A DNA stretch of 64,000 nt from contig NZ_QJSM01000021.1 in assembly GCF_003205235.1 (NCBI RefSeq), positions 1 to 64,000 on the forward strand, given 5' to 3'. The position numbers and the translations under genes were made by a program. This DNA comes from Thermoplasma sp. Kam2015. GTDB lineage: Archaea; Thermoplasmatota; Thermoplasmata; Thermoplasmatales; Thermoplasmataceae. A model generated the notes under the pieces. That model did not search any database. It was not told the origin of the DNA and saw only the letters and a program-made list of their open reading frames with translations. This document shows positions 34,977 to 43,535 of the stretch, one piece after another (the first letter of the stretch is position 1; the number at the start of each line of letters is the position of its first letter).

Positions 34977-35771
34977 ATGATTAAGAATATCAATATCGAT
35001 GGAAGATCCTCAGGCAGATCCACATCGAGGAATTTCGTGATGGTCCACTATTCATCCGATCACATATCCACATTCGATATACAGAGGGCATTTTCACCCA
35101 GCATAATCAGACATGAGCTGATATATCTGGACAGGCTGCAACTACCGCAAGATCTTTCGGCTATCATCAGCAGATACCGTCTTCGCTTTAGGGATGATGG
35201 AAGCGTGATCCGACTCGTTTCTGACGTACCCCTTGTGTTCTTCATTGCACTCTTTCAGGTCTATTATTCTTCACGTAATATAATAACCCTTTCTCACAAT
35301 GAAGACTGGATGAAATCCGTGACCCTGGCTTCCAATATGCTGGACAAGCGTCTCGAAATAATCGATGATTGCTCGAACAACGATCAGATACTGAGAAGAG
35401 CTATAGAGACCGGATCAAACATAATCGATCCGGTCATGCCAAATGCCAATGCACTCTATTTTAGATCCATAGGTTCGATAATCGAGAGACCGGAAGCATC
35501 CATAAGAAATATCATATTCGATTCTGGCGTTCCCGATTCGATCATACCGGTTCTCTCAACCACCATAGGGTCCGGAGGTTGCACAATAGCTGCGGAGGGC
35601 ACCCCAGATCCGGCAAAGATCCCAATCGCGGCAGGCACGATGTATGTGGACGGATTCATGATCGACGGTAATTACATAACAGATCCGGCTGTTGTCAGTG
35701 CAATAAGATACGGCAGGGTATCCATAAGGCATGACTTAGTTTCTGGAATAATAGCGGAACGTGATGCATGA
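34977..35771 (+). CDS. divergent PLP-fold type II protein in the trpB position
   Basis: The 264-residue protein occupies the place of trpB directly before trpA, with an ATGA overlap. It is far shorter than TrpB (about 390-450 residues). Features of PLP fold type II are visible: an asparagine-loop-like TLSHNEDWMKSVTLASNML and a glycine loop TTIGSGGCTIAAEG. The catalytic lysine motif expected about 30 residues before the asparagine loop is missing; that stretch reads VSDVPLVFFIALFQ. It may be a pseudoenzyme partner of TrpA, a decayed TrpB, or an unrelated protein. The start at ATG 34977 fits the promoter; an upstream start at 34944 is less likely. Confidence 0.6.
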   Translation: MIKNINIDGRSSGRSTSRNFVMVHYSSDHISTFDIQRAFSPSIIRHELIYLDRLQLPQDLSAIISRYRLRFRDDGSVIRLVSDVPLVFFIALFQVYYSSRNIITLSHNEDWMKSVTLASNMLDKRLEIIDDCSNNDQILRRAIETGSNIIDPVMPNANALYFRSIGSIIERPEASIRNIIFDSGVPDSIIPVLSTTIGSGGCTIAAEGTPDPAKIPIAAGTMYVDGFMIDGNYITDPAVVSAIRYGRVSIRHDLVSGIIAERDA

Positions 35772-36483
35772 TGAGGCCATTCGTCTACTTCACTCTAGGA
35801 TACAGATATGATACGATCAGACAGTTCATTCTGAAATCAGAGGGGTTTACGCCTTTGAGTTCGGCTTTCCCACAGAGAACCCTGTTTATGACGGCATGAA
35901 GCTGAGGAGAACGCACGATCCATCCTTGAACATGTATAGCGAAAATGAAAACGCCGAGGTGTTCAGAATGGCAGATGAACTGGGATCCAGAAAATATTCC
36001 CTGATGTATTATGAAGTCCTGAAATCTAGGGGAACACGGATCCTGGACTACCTGAACAGGAACGGATTCGACGGATCGATCATCCCAGATCTGATGATCG
36101 ATCATAGGGAGGCATTCTACGAAACTGTGGAACTGCTGAGGCAGTATTCTCTGGAATACGTTCCGTTCGTTACCCCGATAACCCCCACAAAGATTATGCA
36201 GGATCAGATATCAGCCGGAGGAGACTGGATCTATCAGGGAATGATGCCGGCCACAGGAGTACAGCTCCCCTACAGCATAGATACCATATATGAACATCTC
36301 AAGCCCTTCGCGGGCGGAAGACACATAGTTTATGGTTTTGGTATCAGAGATATGGAGACAATGAAGAAGCTGGCAAAATATGATGCATTTGGCATAGCCG
36401 TTGGTACAGCCGTTGTTGAGATGATCGATTCTGGGGATACTGTCTCATACAGATCCCTCGTTGATATGATTCTGGAGGCCTGA
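35768..36483 (+). pseudogene. trpA: tryptophan synthase alpha chain, frameshifted
   Basis: The ATG at 35768 overlaps the previous stop and encodes MMRPFVYFTLGYRYDTIRQF up to SEG. The downstream part continues in another frame as VYAFEFGFPTENPVYDG, which contains the conserved alpha-subunit active-site Glu region. GSIIPDLMIDHRE with the second catalytic Asp follows, and then GFGIRDMETM. The frames join at the G-run of 35847-35850; one more G would restore a normal protein of about 238 residues. It is a genuine single-base deletion, a sequencing error, or a recoding site. TrpA splits indole-3-glycerol phosphate to indole. Confidence 0.85.
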
Positions 36484-37457
36484 TGCAGATGTATTACAAT
36501 TTTCTTACTGGAAAGGCCATGAGCAGGACAGAGGCCTTTGATCTCATGAGATACATGGCATCCGTGGAATGCAGTGATGCGTACAGGGCTGCCGTCCTGT
36601 CCGTCCTTCGCATACGCGGCATCACCGAGGATGAGATCATGGGGTTCTATGATGCAATGCACAAATACAGCATAAAGAGCGAAGCATCGGACATCGTTGG
36701 AACCGGCGGCGATATGGCAAACACAATAAACGTTAGCACCGCTTCTGCAATCGTTGCGGCTTCCTATGGAATCAGAGTGGCAAAATTTGGTAATAGATCG
36801 GCCTCTGGCAGCCATGGATCAGCCGACTTCATGATGGAACTCGGATACCGTTTTCCAGAGACCGTAGGCGATGCACAGCATCTGCTCGATACCAGGGGCT
36901 TCGTGTTTCTTTACGCACCTAACTTCCTCAGGGAATTCGCCATGTTCTCAGCTGTTCGCAAGGCGCTGGGATTTCCCACAGTGCTGAATTTCCTTGGACC
37001 GCTGCTGAATCCTCTGGCACCAAGCAAAAGGGTGATAGGAACTGCTGATGGAACGATGATGGATCTCTATGCGAAGACAGCGTTGCGATCCGGCTTCGCT
37101 TCCATCATAGTGCACTCCGCGGATGGAATGGATGAGATAAGCCCGCTTTCGAAGGCAAGGATACTCAGGGTAAACGAGACGATAGAAGAGGAGTTTCTGG
37201 ATTCTCCTGGCATTGTGGGCAAGATCGAGGCGAGCAATATAGCATCCCCTGATCCAAGAAAGATCCAAGAATTAACACTCGCATCCATGGTGGGTGAAAA
37301 CCAGGATGGATCAAAGTTCATAGCTCTTAACACAGCGCCGCTTTTGGTGCTGAACGGTTTCGCCGATAGTATCACTGAAGCCTACGACCTCGCGTTGGAT
37401 CACGTGATGAGCGGCAAGCCGCAAAGATTTCTGGAGGAAATTCTGCATGAAAGTTAA
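36483..37457 (+). CDS. trpD: anthranilate phosphoribosyltransferase
   Basis: The 324-residue protein has the TrpD signatures: DIVGTGGDMANTINVSTAS (PRPP-binding glycine loop and following helix), KFGNRSASGSHGSADFM, and the C-terminal IVHSADGMDEISP region. It transfers phosphoribose to anthranilate, the second step of tryptophan synthesis. Length is typical. It starts inside the trpA stop (TGATG) and overlaps trpF by about 10 bases. Confidence 0.95.
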   Translation: MQMYYNFLTGKAMSRTEAFDLMRYMASVECSDAYRAAVLSVLRIRGITEDEIMGFYDAMHKYSIKSEASDIVGTGGDMANTINVSTASAIVAASYGIRVAKFGNRSASGSHGSADFMMELGYRFPETVGDAQHLLDTRGFVFLYAPNFLREFAMFSAVRKALGFPTVLNFLGPLLNPLAPSKRVIGTADGTMMDLYAKTALRSGFASIIVHSADGMDEISPLSKARILRVNETIEEEFLDSPGIVGKIEASNIASPDPRKIQELTLASMVGENQDGSKFIALNTAPLLVLNGFADSITEAYDLALDHVMSGKPQRFLEEILHES

Positions 37458-38031
37458 GATATGTGGTATTACGAACGTCGAGGATGCGATGATGGCGTAC
37501 GAGGCAGGTGCTGATATTATTGGATTCGTCTTCGATCAAAAGAGTCCAAGGCATGCCGATTATGAGGTACTCAGACAAGCCTCACGGGCAGGTCTGACCA
37601 TTTCCGCCGTTTACACTGACATCTCGTCCATATACTCTTCAGAGATGATGGAGGATTACGTCCAGATCCATTTTCCGCACGATGATTCGCTCATAGATTA
37701 TGTTCATGAACGAGGTGGCAGGGTGATATCCGTCATACGCTATGGACTCGAGGATCTTTCTAAGATATACGCCGATTATAAGAAGGCAGATATAATAATG
37801 GTGGAGCGTAAGCCCAAGATCTCAGAGGTGATCGACAGTGATGATTTTGATGGAAAGAAGCTTGGGTTTGCCGGAGGCATAGACCAAAACGATGTTCATA
37901 TGATCCTGAGGAGAAACCCTCTTCTGATCGATGTGAGTAGCTCTCTCGAATACGCCCCCGGAAGGAAGGACAGACATAAGATCATGGATTTCTTTGAAGC
38001 TCTGGGTGAATATTATGAAGATCATCGATGA
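37447..38031 (+). CDS. trpF: phosphoribosylanthranilate isomerase
   Basis: The 194-residue protein begins MKVKICGITNVEDAMMAYEA with the catalytic Cys in KICGIT. Its general acid Asp probably lies within SAVYTDISSIY, and a phosphate-binding GFAGGIDQNDV loop ends in LIDVSSSLEYAPGRKD. It catalyses the Amadori rearrangement in tryptophan synthesis. Length and barrel layout are normal. It is coupled to trpD and overlaps trpE. Confidence 0.93.
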   Translation: MKVKICGITNVEDAMMAYEAGADIIGFVFDQKSPRHADYEVLRQASRAGLTISAVYTDISSIYSSEMMEDYVQIHFPHDDSLIDYVHERGGRVISVIRYGLEDLSKIYADYKKADIIMVERKPKISEVIDSDDFDGKKLGFAGGIDQNDVHMILRRNPLLIDVSSSLEYAPGRKDRHKIMDFFEALGEYYEDHR

Positions 38032-39073
38032 ACTGGAGGAGTATAAGGATCACGAGTCCATAGCCTACTTCGCTTCCTTCCCAGACCGAGTTTCAGGTGA
38101 CGAATACGCCTTCATCGGTGGCCAAATGATAACGGATCCGCAGAGTATCTTTGATGGCCATCTGCGTCCCGTCGTGGTCACATACGATTTCGTCAATAGC
38201 ATATTCAGAACACAGGTGAAAAGATCAGGATGGCCAGAGCTCATCTCATTCGATCCAGAGACGATTTTGAAGAGAAAGATAACGAGACGTGGATCGATGA
38301 GAAAGAAGAACGTTGAAGACTTTTCTGATCCGGATCTTTCCAGAAAGATATCAGAGGTCAGGAAGCTGATCAGATCGGGGGAGATCCTTCAGGCCGTGAT
38401 ATCCAGGGAATTCGATATCTGCCTCGATCCATGGGAGAAGGTTCGTGAGTTCATCGATAACGATAGATCCAGATACGTGTTCTATTATAGAATTGGAAGA
38501 TATCAGATTCTTGGGAGTTCGCCCGAGAACCTTGTCACGGTGGTTGGCAACGAGGTTTTCACCGATCCCATAGCTGGAACAGTCCCGGCCACATGGGATT
38601 CATCCATATTAACGGGAAGCTATAAGGATGCCAACGAACACCGGATGCTGCTTGATCTGGCCAGAAATGACCTGAGCAAGTTCGCGGATATCGGATCTCT
38701 CAACGTATCAAGGGTTATGCAGATAGAGGAATTCACCTCGGTGAAACATCTTGTGAGCCAGGTAAGAGCCAGATTTTCCAACACCTCTCATCTCGATATA
38801 CTCAAGGCAATGTTCCCTGCGGGAACCGTATCCGGATCTCCCAAAGAACGTGCGATCGAGATAATAGATCGCTATGAAGAGACTCCACGTGGACCTTATG
38901 GAGGTGCCATTGGTATCACGATGGAATCCGCCATGGATCTTGCTCTGACCATAAGGAGTGCATATTCAGATGGGGCTGGCTTCAGAGTCAGGGCCGGCGC
39001 TGGCATAGTGAAGGATTCGGATCCTGATGCTGAGGTTCGTGAGATATATTCAAAGGCGAGGGCGGTCATTTGA
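38015..39073 (+). CDS. trpE: anthranilate synthase component I
   Basis: The protein of about 352 residues is the short chorismate-binding type. LGSSPENLVTV, DPIAGTVPATWD, then HRMLLDLARNDLSKF, then FPAGTVSGSPKERAIEIID and GPYGGAIGI are the conserved catalytic-domain motifs. It lacks the long N-terminal feedback domain of larger TrpE. The ATG at 38015 lies inside the end of trpF. With TrpG it makes anthranilate from chorismate. Confidence 0.94.
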   Translation: MKIIDELEEYKDHESIAYFASFPDRVSGDEYAFIGGQMITDPQSIFDGHLRPVVVTYDFVNSIFRTQVKRSGWPELISFDPETILKRKITRRGSMRKKNVEDFSDPDLSRKISEVRKLIRSGEILQAVISREFDICLDPWEKVREFIDNDRSRYVFYYRIGRYQILGSSPENLVTVVGNEVFTDPIAGTVPATWDSSILTGSYKDANEHRMLLDLARNDLSKFADIGSLNVSRVMQIEEFTSVKHLVSQVRARFSNTSHLDILKAMFPAGTVSGSPKERAIEIIDRYEETPRGPYGGAIGITMESAMDLALTIRSAYSDGAGFRVRAGAGIVKDSDPDAEVREIYSKARAVI

Positions 39074-39621
39074 TCATACTGATAATAAATAATCATGATT
39101 CATTCGTCTACAATCTCTTCTATTACATCCGTTCGATGGGGGTGAAGGTAGATGTGGTTGACAATGATAGCTGGGCCGATACTTCAAAGTACGATAGGAT
39201 AATTGTATCTCCTGGGCCTGGAACACCGCTCTCAAAGCGGGATGCCGGAAACATAATACATATGATCGAAAACTTCACCGGGCCGGTGCTAGGTGTGTGC
39301 TTCGGTCATCAGATACTGGCACACATGCTCGGATCTGGAATAGTAACGCTTGAAAGACCATATCATGGAGAGGTGGATGTTGTCAGGCATGGCGAAAGCC
39401 CGCTTTACGATGGCGTTCCGCCCGTATTCCATGCCATAAGATATCATTCTCTGGCAGTTGTACCAAGCGATGGCGTAGTTGTGGATGCTGTTTCGCAGAG
39501 CGATGGGACGGTTATGGGTTTCCATTCGCCTGACATGAGGATATTCGGAGTGCAGTTTCATCCTGAGAGCTATTTCACAGAATACGGGTTCAAAATAATA
39601 CACAACTTCGTGAGATTATGA
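39070..39621 (+). CDS. trpG: anthranilate synthase component II, glutamine amidotransferase
   Basis: The 183-residue class I amidotransferase has NNHDSFVYNLFYYIRSMG at the N-terminus and the nucleophile Cys in GVCFGHQILAHMLG. RYHSLAVVP and the catalytic His and Glu in GVQFHPESYFTEYG follow. It supplies ammonia to TrpE. Start and stop overlap neighbours by four bases. Confidence 0.95.
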   Translation: MIILIINNHDSFVYNLFYYIRSMGVKVDVVDNDSWADTSKYDRIIVSPGPGTPLSKRDAGNIIHMIENFTGPVLGVCFGHQILAHMLGSGIVTLERPYHGEVDVVRHGESPLYDGVPPVFHAIRYHSLAVVPSDGVVVDAVSQSDGTVMGFHSPDMRIFGVQFHPESYFTEYGFKIIHNFVRL

Positions 39622-40331
39622 ACGCAAAGGAAATACTTATGCGAAACAGGTTCAGGCGCTGCGATTTCAGCCGCATAAGGGATACTATAAGCCTCAAGAA
39701 GATCATAAAGGAACGTAATCTCCATGGAAAACTTGGGCTCATAGCTGAATACAAAAGGCGATCGCCTTCTGGTTTCAGCACGGATGAGGATATCCATTCC
39801 TATCTATCCTATGTGAGGTCTCACAGGATCTCGGGGTTAAGCATATTGAGCGAACCGATGTACTTTTCAGGATCCTTCGATGACGTGATCCTTGCTCACA
39901 GGCTGAACATTCCTGTACTGGTAAAGGATTTCACGCCTGATGATGAATTTGTCGTTCAAGCATACAATGCAGGCGGAGATGCTGTACTGGCAATACTGGA
40001 CTTCCTTGATTTTCAAACGGTAGAACGCATAGTTAAACGTGCACTGGATCTAGGCATGGACGTGATAGAGGAATACCACAGGCCGGATGCCATTAAGAGG
40101 TTCGTACCAGGGGAAAACGTTATACTGGGCCTGAACAGGCGCGATCTGAATAGTTTGAATATCGAAGAGGTCAGCACTCGCATTGATTATGACGTACAGA
40201 TACTCGAGAGCGGAATAAACATAACAAATGTCTCGCAAATTCCCAGGACATACAATGGATATCTTATCGGAACGTCAATACTAATGAGGGATGGAACCCT
40301 CGAATATCTTGAGCGAAACGGCCTGATCTAA
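39618..40331 (+). CDS. trpC: indole-3-glycerol phosphate synthase
   Basis: The 237-residue barrel protein has LGLIAEYKRRSPSG with the catalytic Glu-Tyr-Lys start, LNIPVLVKDFTPDD with the second Lys, and VILGLNRRDLNS and ESGINITN near the end. It closes the indole ring in tryptophan synthesis. It is slightly shorter than bacterial versions, as usual in archaea. It is the last gene of the operon. Confidence 0.94.
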   Translation: MNAKEILMRNRFRRCDFSRIRDTISLKKIIKERNLHGKLGLIAEYKRRSPSGFSTDEDIHSYLSYVRSHRISGLSILSEPMYFSGSFDDVILAHRLNIPVLVKDFTPDDEFVVQAYNAGGDAVLAILDFLDFQTVERIVKRALDLGMDVIEEYHRPDAIKRFVPGENVILGLNRRDLNSLNIEEVSTRIDYDVQILESGINITNVSQIPRTYNGYLIGTSILMRDGTLEYLERNGLI

Positions 40332-40424
40332 TCGACCGCAGGAATATTTGGATATATTTGCTATAAGCATTATTTATATAAAACGATAAAAAGCTTAAAT
40401 TAAGATGAAGCTCTATCCATAATC

Positions 40425-41906
40425 ATGGACACGAAACTTTACATAGATGGTGAGTGGGTTAACTCATCGTCAGGCAAGACTGTGGACAAGTACAGTCCGG
40501 TCACAGGGCAGGTCATAGGCAAATTTGAAGCAGCAACAAGGGATGATGTGGATAGGGCTATCGACGCAGCTGAAGATGCGTTCTGGTCCTGGAATGACCT
40601 TGGCTCTGTCGAAAGATCAAAGATACTATACAGAGCAAAGGAAATCATAGAACAGAAGAGAGGAGAACTGGAAAACATAATAATGGAGGAAAACGGAAAA
40701 CCTGTTAAGGAGGCCAAGGAGGAGGTTGACGGCGTTCTGGATCAAATACAATACTATGCTGAATGGGCAAGGAAACTCAACGGAGAGGTTGTTGAAGGGA
40801 CGTCGTCTCACAGGAAGATACTGCAGTACAAGGTGCCATACGGCATAGTGGTAGCTCTCACACCATGGAATTTCCCTGCTGGCATGGTTGCCAGAAAACT
40901 CGCGCCCGCGCTTTTGACTGGAAATACGATCATACTGAAGCCCAGCAGCGACACACCTGGTAGTGCAGAGTGGATAGTTAGAAAATTCGTAGAGGCTGGT
41001 ATTCCAAAAGGTGTTCTTAACTTCATAACGGGCAGGGGATCAGATATCGGTGATTACATAGTTGAGCACAAGAAGGTAAATTTGATCACGATGACCGGAT
41101 CGACATCAACTGGCCAGAGAATAATGCAGAAGGCTTCCGCAAATATGGCTAAGTTGATACTTGAGCTTGGCGGAAAGGCACCGTTCATGGTCTGGAAGGA
41201 TGCGGATATGGACAACGCACTGAAGACACTCCTCTGGGCCAAGTACTGGAATGCGGGACAGTCCTGCATTGCGGCTGAAAGACTATACGTCCATGAGGAT
41301 ATCTACGATAAGTTCATGAGCAGATTCGTTGAACTCAGCAAGAAGATCGCACTGGGAGATCCAAAGAACGCAGATATGGGGCCACTCATAAACAAGGGAG
41401 CTCTACAGGCCACCGCAGAAATAGTGGAGGAGGCCAAGCAGAGTGGTGCCAAGGTTCTGTTCGGAGGTACCCAGCCCAGCCTCAGCGGGCCCTATAAGAA
41501 TGGCTATTTCTTCCTCCCTACAATAATAGACAATGCTGACCAGAATTCAAAGATATTCCAGGAAGAGATATTCGCACCTGTGATAGGCGCGAGAAAGGTA
41601 TCCGATGTTGACGAGTTGTATAAGTTAGCCAATGACTCGAAGTACGGATTAGCATCCTATCTGTTCACCAAGGATCCAAATCTGATCTTCGAAGCCGCGG
41701 AGAGGATCAGGTTCGGAGAACTGTACGTTAACATGCCTGGACCTGAGGCATCACAGGGATACCATACAGGCTTCCGCATGACGGGGCAGGCAGGCGAAGG
41801 GAGCAAGTACGGAATATCGGAATATCTGAAATTGAAGAACATATACGTGGATTATTCCGGAAAGCCCCTTCACATAAATACTGTCAGGGACCACCTCTTC
41901 CAATGA
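40425..41906 (+). CDS. aldehyde dehydrogenase, probably D-glyceraldehyde dehydrogenase (NADP+)
   Basis: The 493-residue protein has the full aldehyde dehydrogenase signature. TPWNFPAGMVARKLAPAL leads to the cofactor site, TMTGSTSTGQRI follows, and the general base Glu lies in LELGGKAP (about 246). The nucleophile is in NAGQSCIAAERL (Cys about 280), with EEIFAPVIG as the C-terminal motif. In Thermoplasma an enzyme of this class oxidises D-glyceraldehyde to glycerate in the non-phosphorylative Entner-Doudoroff route; assignment here is by similarity and context. A TATA box (ATTTATATAAAA, 40371-40382) lies about 45 bases upstream. Its start is probably ATG 40425. Confidence 0.88.
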   Translation: MDTKLYIDGEWVNSSSGKTVDKYSPVTGQVIGKFEAATRDDVDRAIDAAEDAFWSWNDLGSVERSKILYRAKEIIEQKRGELENIIMEENGKPVKEAKEEVDGVLDQIQYYAEWARKLNGEVVEGTSSHRKILQYKVPYGIVVALTPWNFPAGMVARKLAPALLTGNTIILKPSSDTPGSAEWIVRKFVEAGIPKGVLNFITGRGSDIGDYIVEHKKVNLITMTGSTSTGQRIMQKASANMAKLILELGGKAPFMVWKDADMDNALKTLLWAKYWNAGQSCIAAERLYVHEDIYDKFMSRFVELSKKIALGDPKNADMGPLINKGALQATAEIVEEAKQSGAKVLFGGTQPSLSGPYKNGYFFLPTIIDNADQNSKIFQEEIFAPVIGARKVSDVDELYKLANDSKYGLASYLFTKDPNLIFEAAERIRFGELYVNMPGPEASQGYHTGFRMTGQAGEGSKYGISEYLKLKNIYVDYSGKPLHINTVRDHLFQ

Positions 41907-41937
41907 AAAATGAGTACATCGGACTCACGGCGAAACG

Positions 41938-41980
41938 AGCCTGGGGAAGCTCTCAATGAGTGACCCAGGCTTCATCTTTT
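41938..41980 (+). terminator. hairpin and T-rich tail after aldehyde dehydrogenase gene
   Basis: AGCCTGGG (41938-41945) pairs with CCCAGGCT (41964-41971), followed by TCATCTTTTTATA. It lies about 30 bases after the stop codon, in a gene-free stretch of about 220 bases before the transporter gene. Confidence 0.6.
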
Positions 41981-42124
41981 TATATATAAGGCTTTCCATA
42001 TCTCATGTTCTTATAGAGATGTTTGATGGATTTTTTTGACGTATTTTTCACAGAAACGTGTTTTTGAGATACTTTTTTTATAAAATATGAAAAAATTATT
42101 ATACGCATAACTTGATTATTAAAT

Positions 42125-43504
42125 ATGGATAGATCTGGTCAACTGGATGAATCCATAAGGAATCAGGCCATAAGCTACCTTATCGATAAATTTTCTTCCT
42201 CTGGAACCAAGATAGGATGGCTCATGATAGCCTCAATCTTCGTAGAGTCATGGGATCTTTATTCAATATCGTTCATACTGATCTTCCTCTCGAAGATATT
42301 CCATCCATCGGCGTTGCTGCTTGGACTTACCGCCGCCGGCACACAGGGAGGGGCCGTCATCGGAGCACTGCTTGGAGGCTGGCTCGCTGACAGGATCGGA
42401 AGAAGGAAGATCTTCCTGTCCACCATGGTTATATTCATGGTGGTGGGCCTTGCTCAGGCTTTCTCTCCTAATATGATCGTTCTCGCCGCTCTGAGGCTGA
42501 TACTCGGAGTTCCCCTGGGTATGGACGTTGCAAGTGGATACACATACATAATGGAGTACATGCAAAAGGGAAAAAGGGAGGTCATGGGGAACAGATGGCA
42601 GTTCATGTTCGCGGTCGGAGAGATATCGGCCATAGCGGCAGTTGCAATACTGCTTTATGCGGGTGTATCTCCACACATCCTGTGGAGGATTGTTCTAGGA
42701 GCGTCCGCCATACCAGCCCTTGTGATCTTCGTATTGAGATATAATCTTCCTGAAACTGCCATATGGTTGATCGAAAAGGGAAGATACGTCGAAGCAAAGA
42801 AGGTTACAAAGGAGATGTATGGAGATTCGCTGAGCATGCTCCCTGATCGTGATGAGGCCGTAGAAAAGGTTAAACTTTCAAGATTTTTAAGCGAGATCAG
42901 GAAAGACAGGATAAAGTGGAGAAGTTCGGTTTATGGCTGGATCGCCTGCTTTGCACAGAGCAGTGAATTTTCAACGTTTGCTTTCTACATCCCAGTGCTC
43001 TTCGTACTGCTTGGCGTATCAAGCATAATCGGAACTGATCTGATAACCCTGGGGATATATTTCGTCGCCATGATCTCTGGACTTGTGGGCCCTGCAATAC
43101 TTCCGAAGATAGGACAGAGAAGGCTCAGCATATATGGCTTCGGCATAGTTCTAATCGCTCTAATAATCGCCGCAATTGCCATATTTACGCATCTTCTGAT
43201 CATACTGCCATTCGTGGCTGCCTTGATGTTGTGGGGTCATTACTGGGATGCAGAAAACGTGATGACCATTCCATCAATGGTAGCCCCGCCCAAATATAAG
43301 GCAACATCTAGCGGCTTTGCGTATGTGTTTGTTAAGTTGCCAGCATTTCTTTCTATATTCCTATTTCCAGCCTTCTTCGACGCGATTGGAAAGGGGCCAG
43401 CAACACTCTTCACAGCCATATTTCCACTCATAGGGCTACTGTCTGCAATACTTATACTTCCAGAGGTGTATGGATACAAGGAGGTTCAGGCAACCCCGTC
43501 ATGA
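42125..43504 (+). CDS. MFS transporter, sugar/metabolite type
   Basis: The 459-residue protein has about 12 membrane segments and the MFS loop 2-3 motif GGWLADRIGRRKIFLS. RLILGVPLGMDVASGYTYIM follows in helix 4, then EYMQKGKREVMGNRWQFMF. It looks like a sugar- or organic-acid-proton symporter of the SP/AAHS type. Substrate is unknown. Two AT-rich TATA-like stretches lie within 50 bases of the ATG. Context (dehydrogenase upstream, aldehyde oxidoreductase downstream) suggests carbon uptake. Confidence 0.9.
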   Translation: MDRSGQLDESIRNQAISYLIDKFSSSGTKIGWLMIASIFVESWDLYSISFILIFLSKIFHPSALLLGLTAAGTQGGAVIGALLGGWLADRIGRRKIFLSTMVIFMVVGLAQAFSPNMIVLAALRLILGVPLGMDVASGYTYIMEYMQKGKREVMGNRWQFMFAVGEISAIAAVAILLYAGVSPHILWRIVLGASAIPALVIFVLRYNLPETAIWLIEKGRYVEAKKVTKEMYGDSLSMLPDRDEAVEKVKLSRFLSEIRKDRIKWRSSVYGWIACFAQSSEFSTFAFYIPVLFVLLGVSSIIGTDLITLGIYFVAMISGLVGPAILPKIGQRRLSIYGFGIVLIALIIAAIAIFTHLLIILPFVAALMLWGHYWDAENVMTIPSMVAPPKYKATSSGFAYVFVKLPAFLSIFLFPAFFDAIGKGPATLFTAIFPLIGLLSAILILPEVYGYKEVQATPS

Positions 43505-43535
43505 AAGACAAAATATTAATTTTTATTAAAAATTT

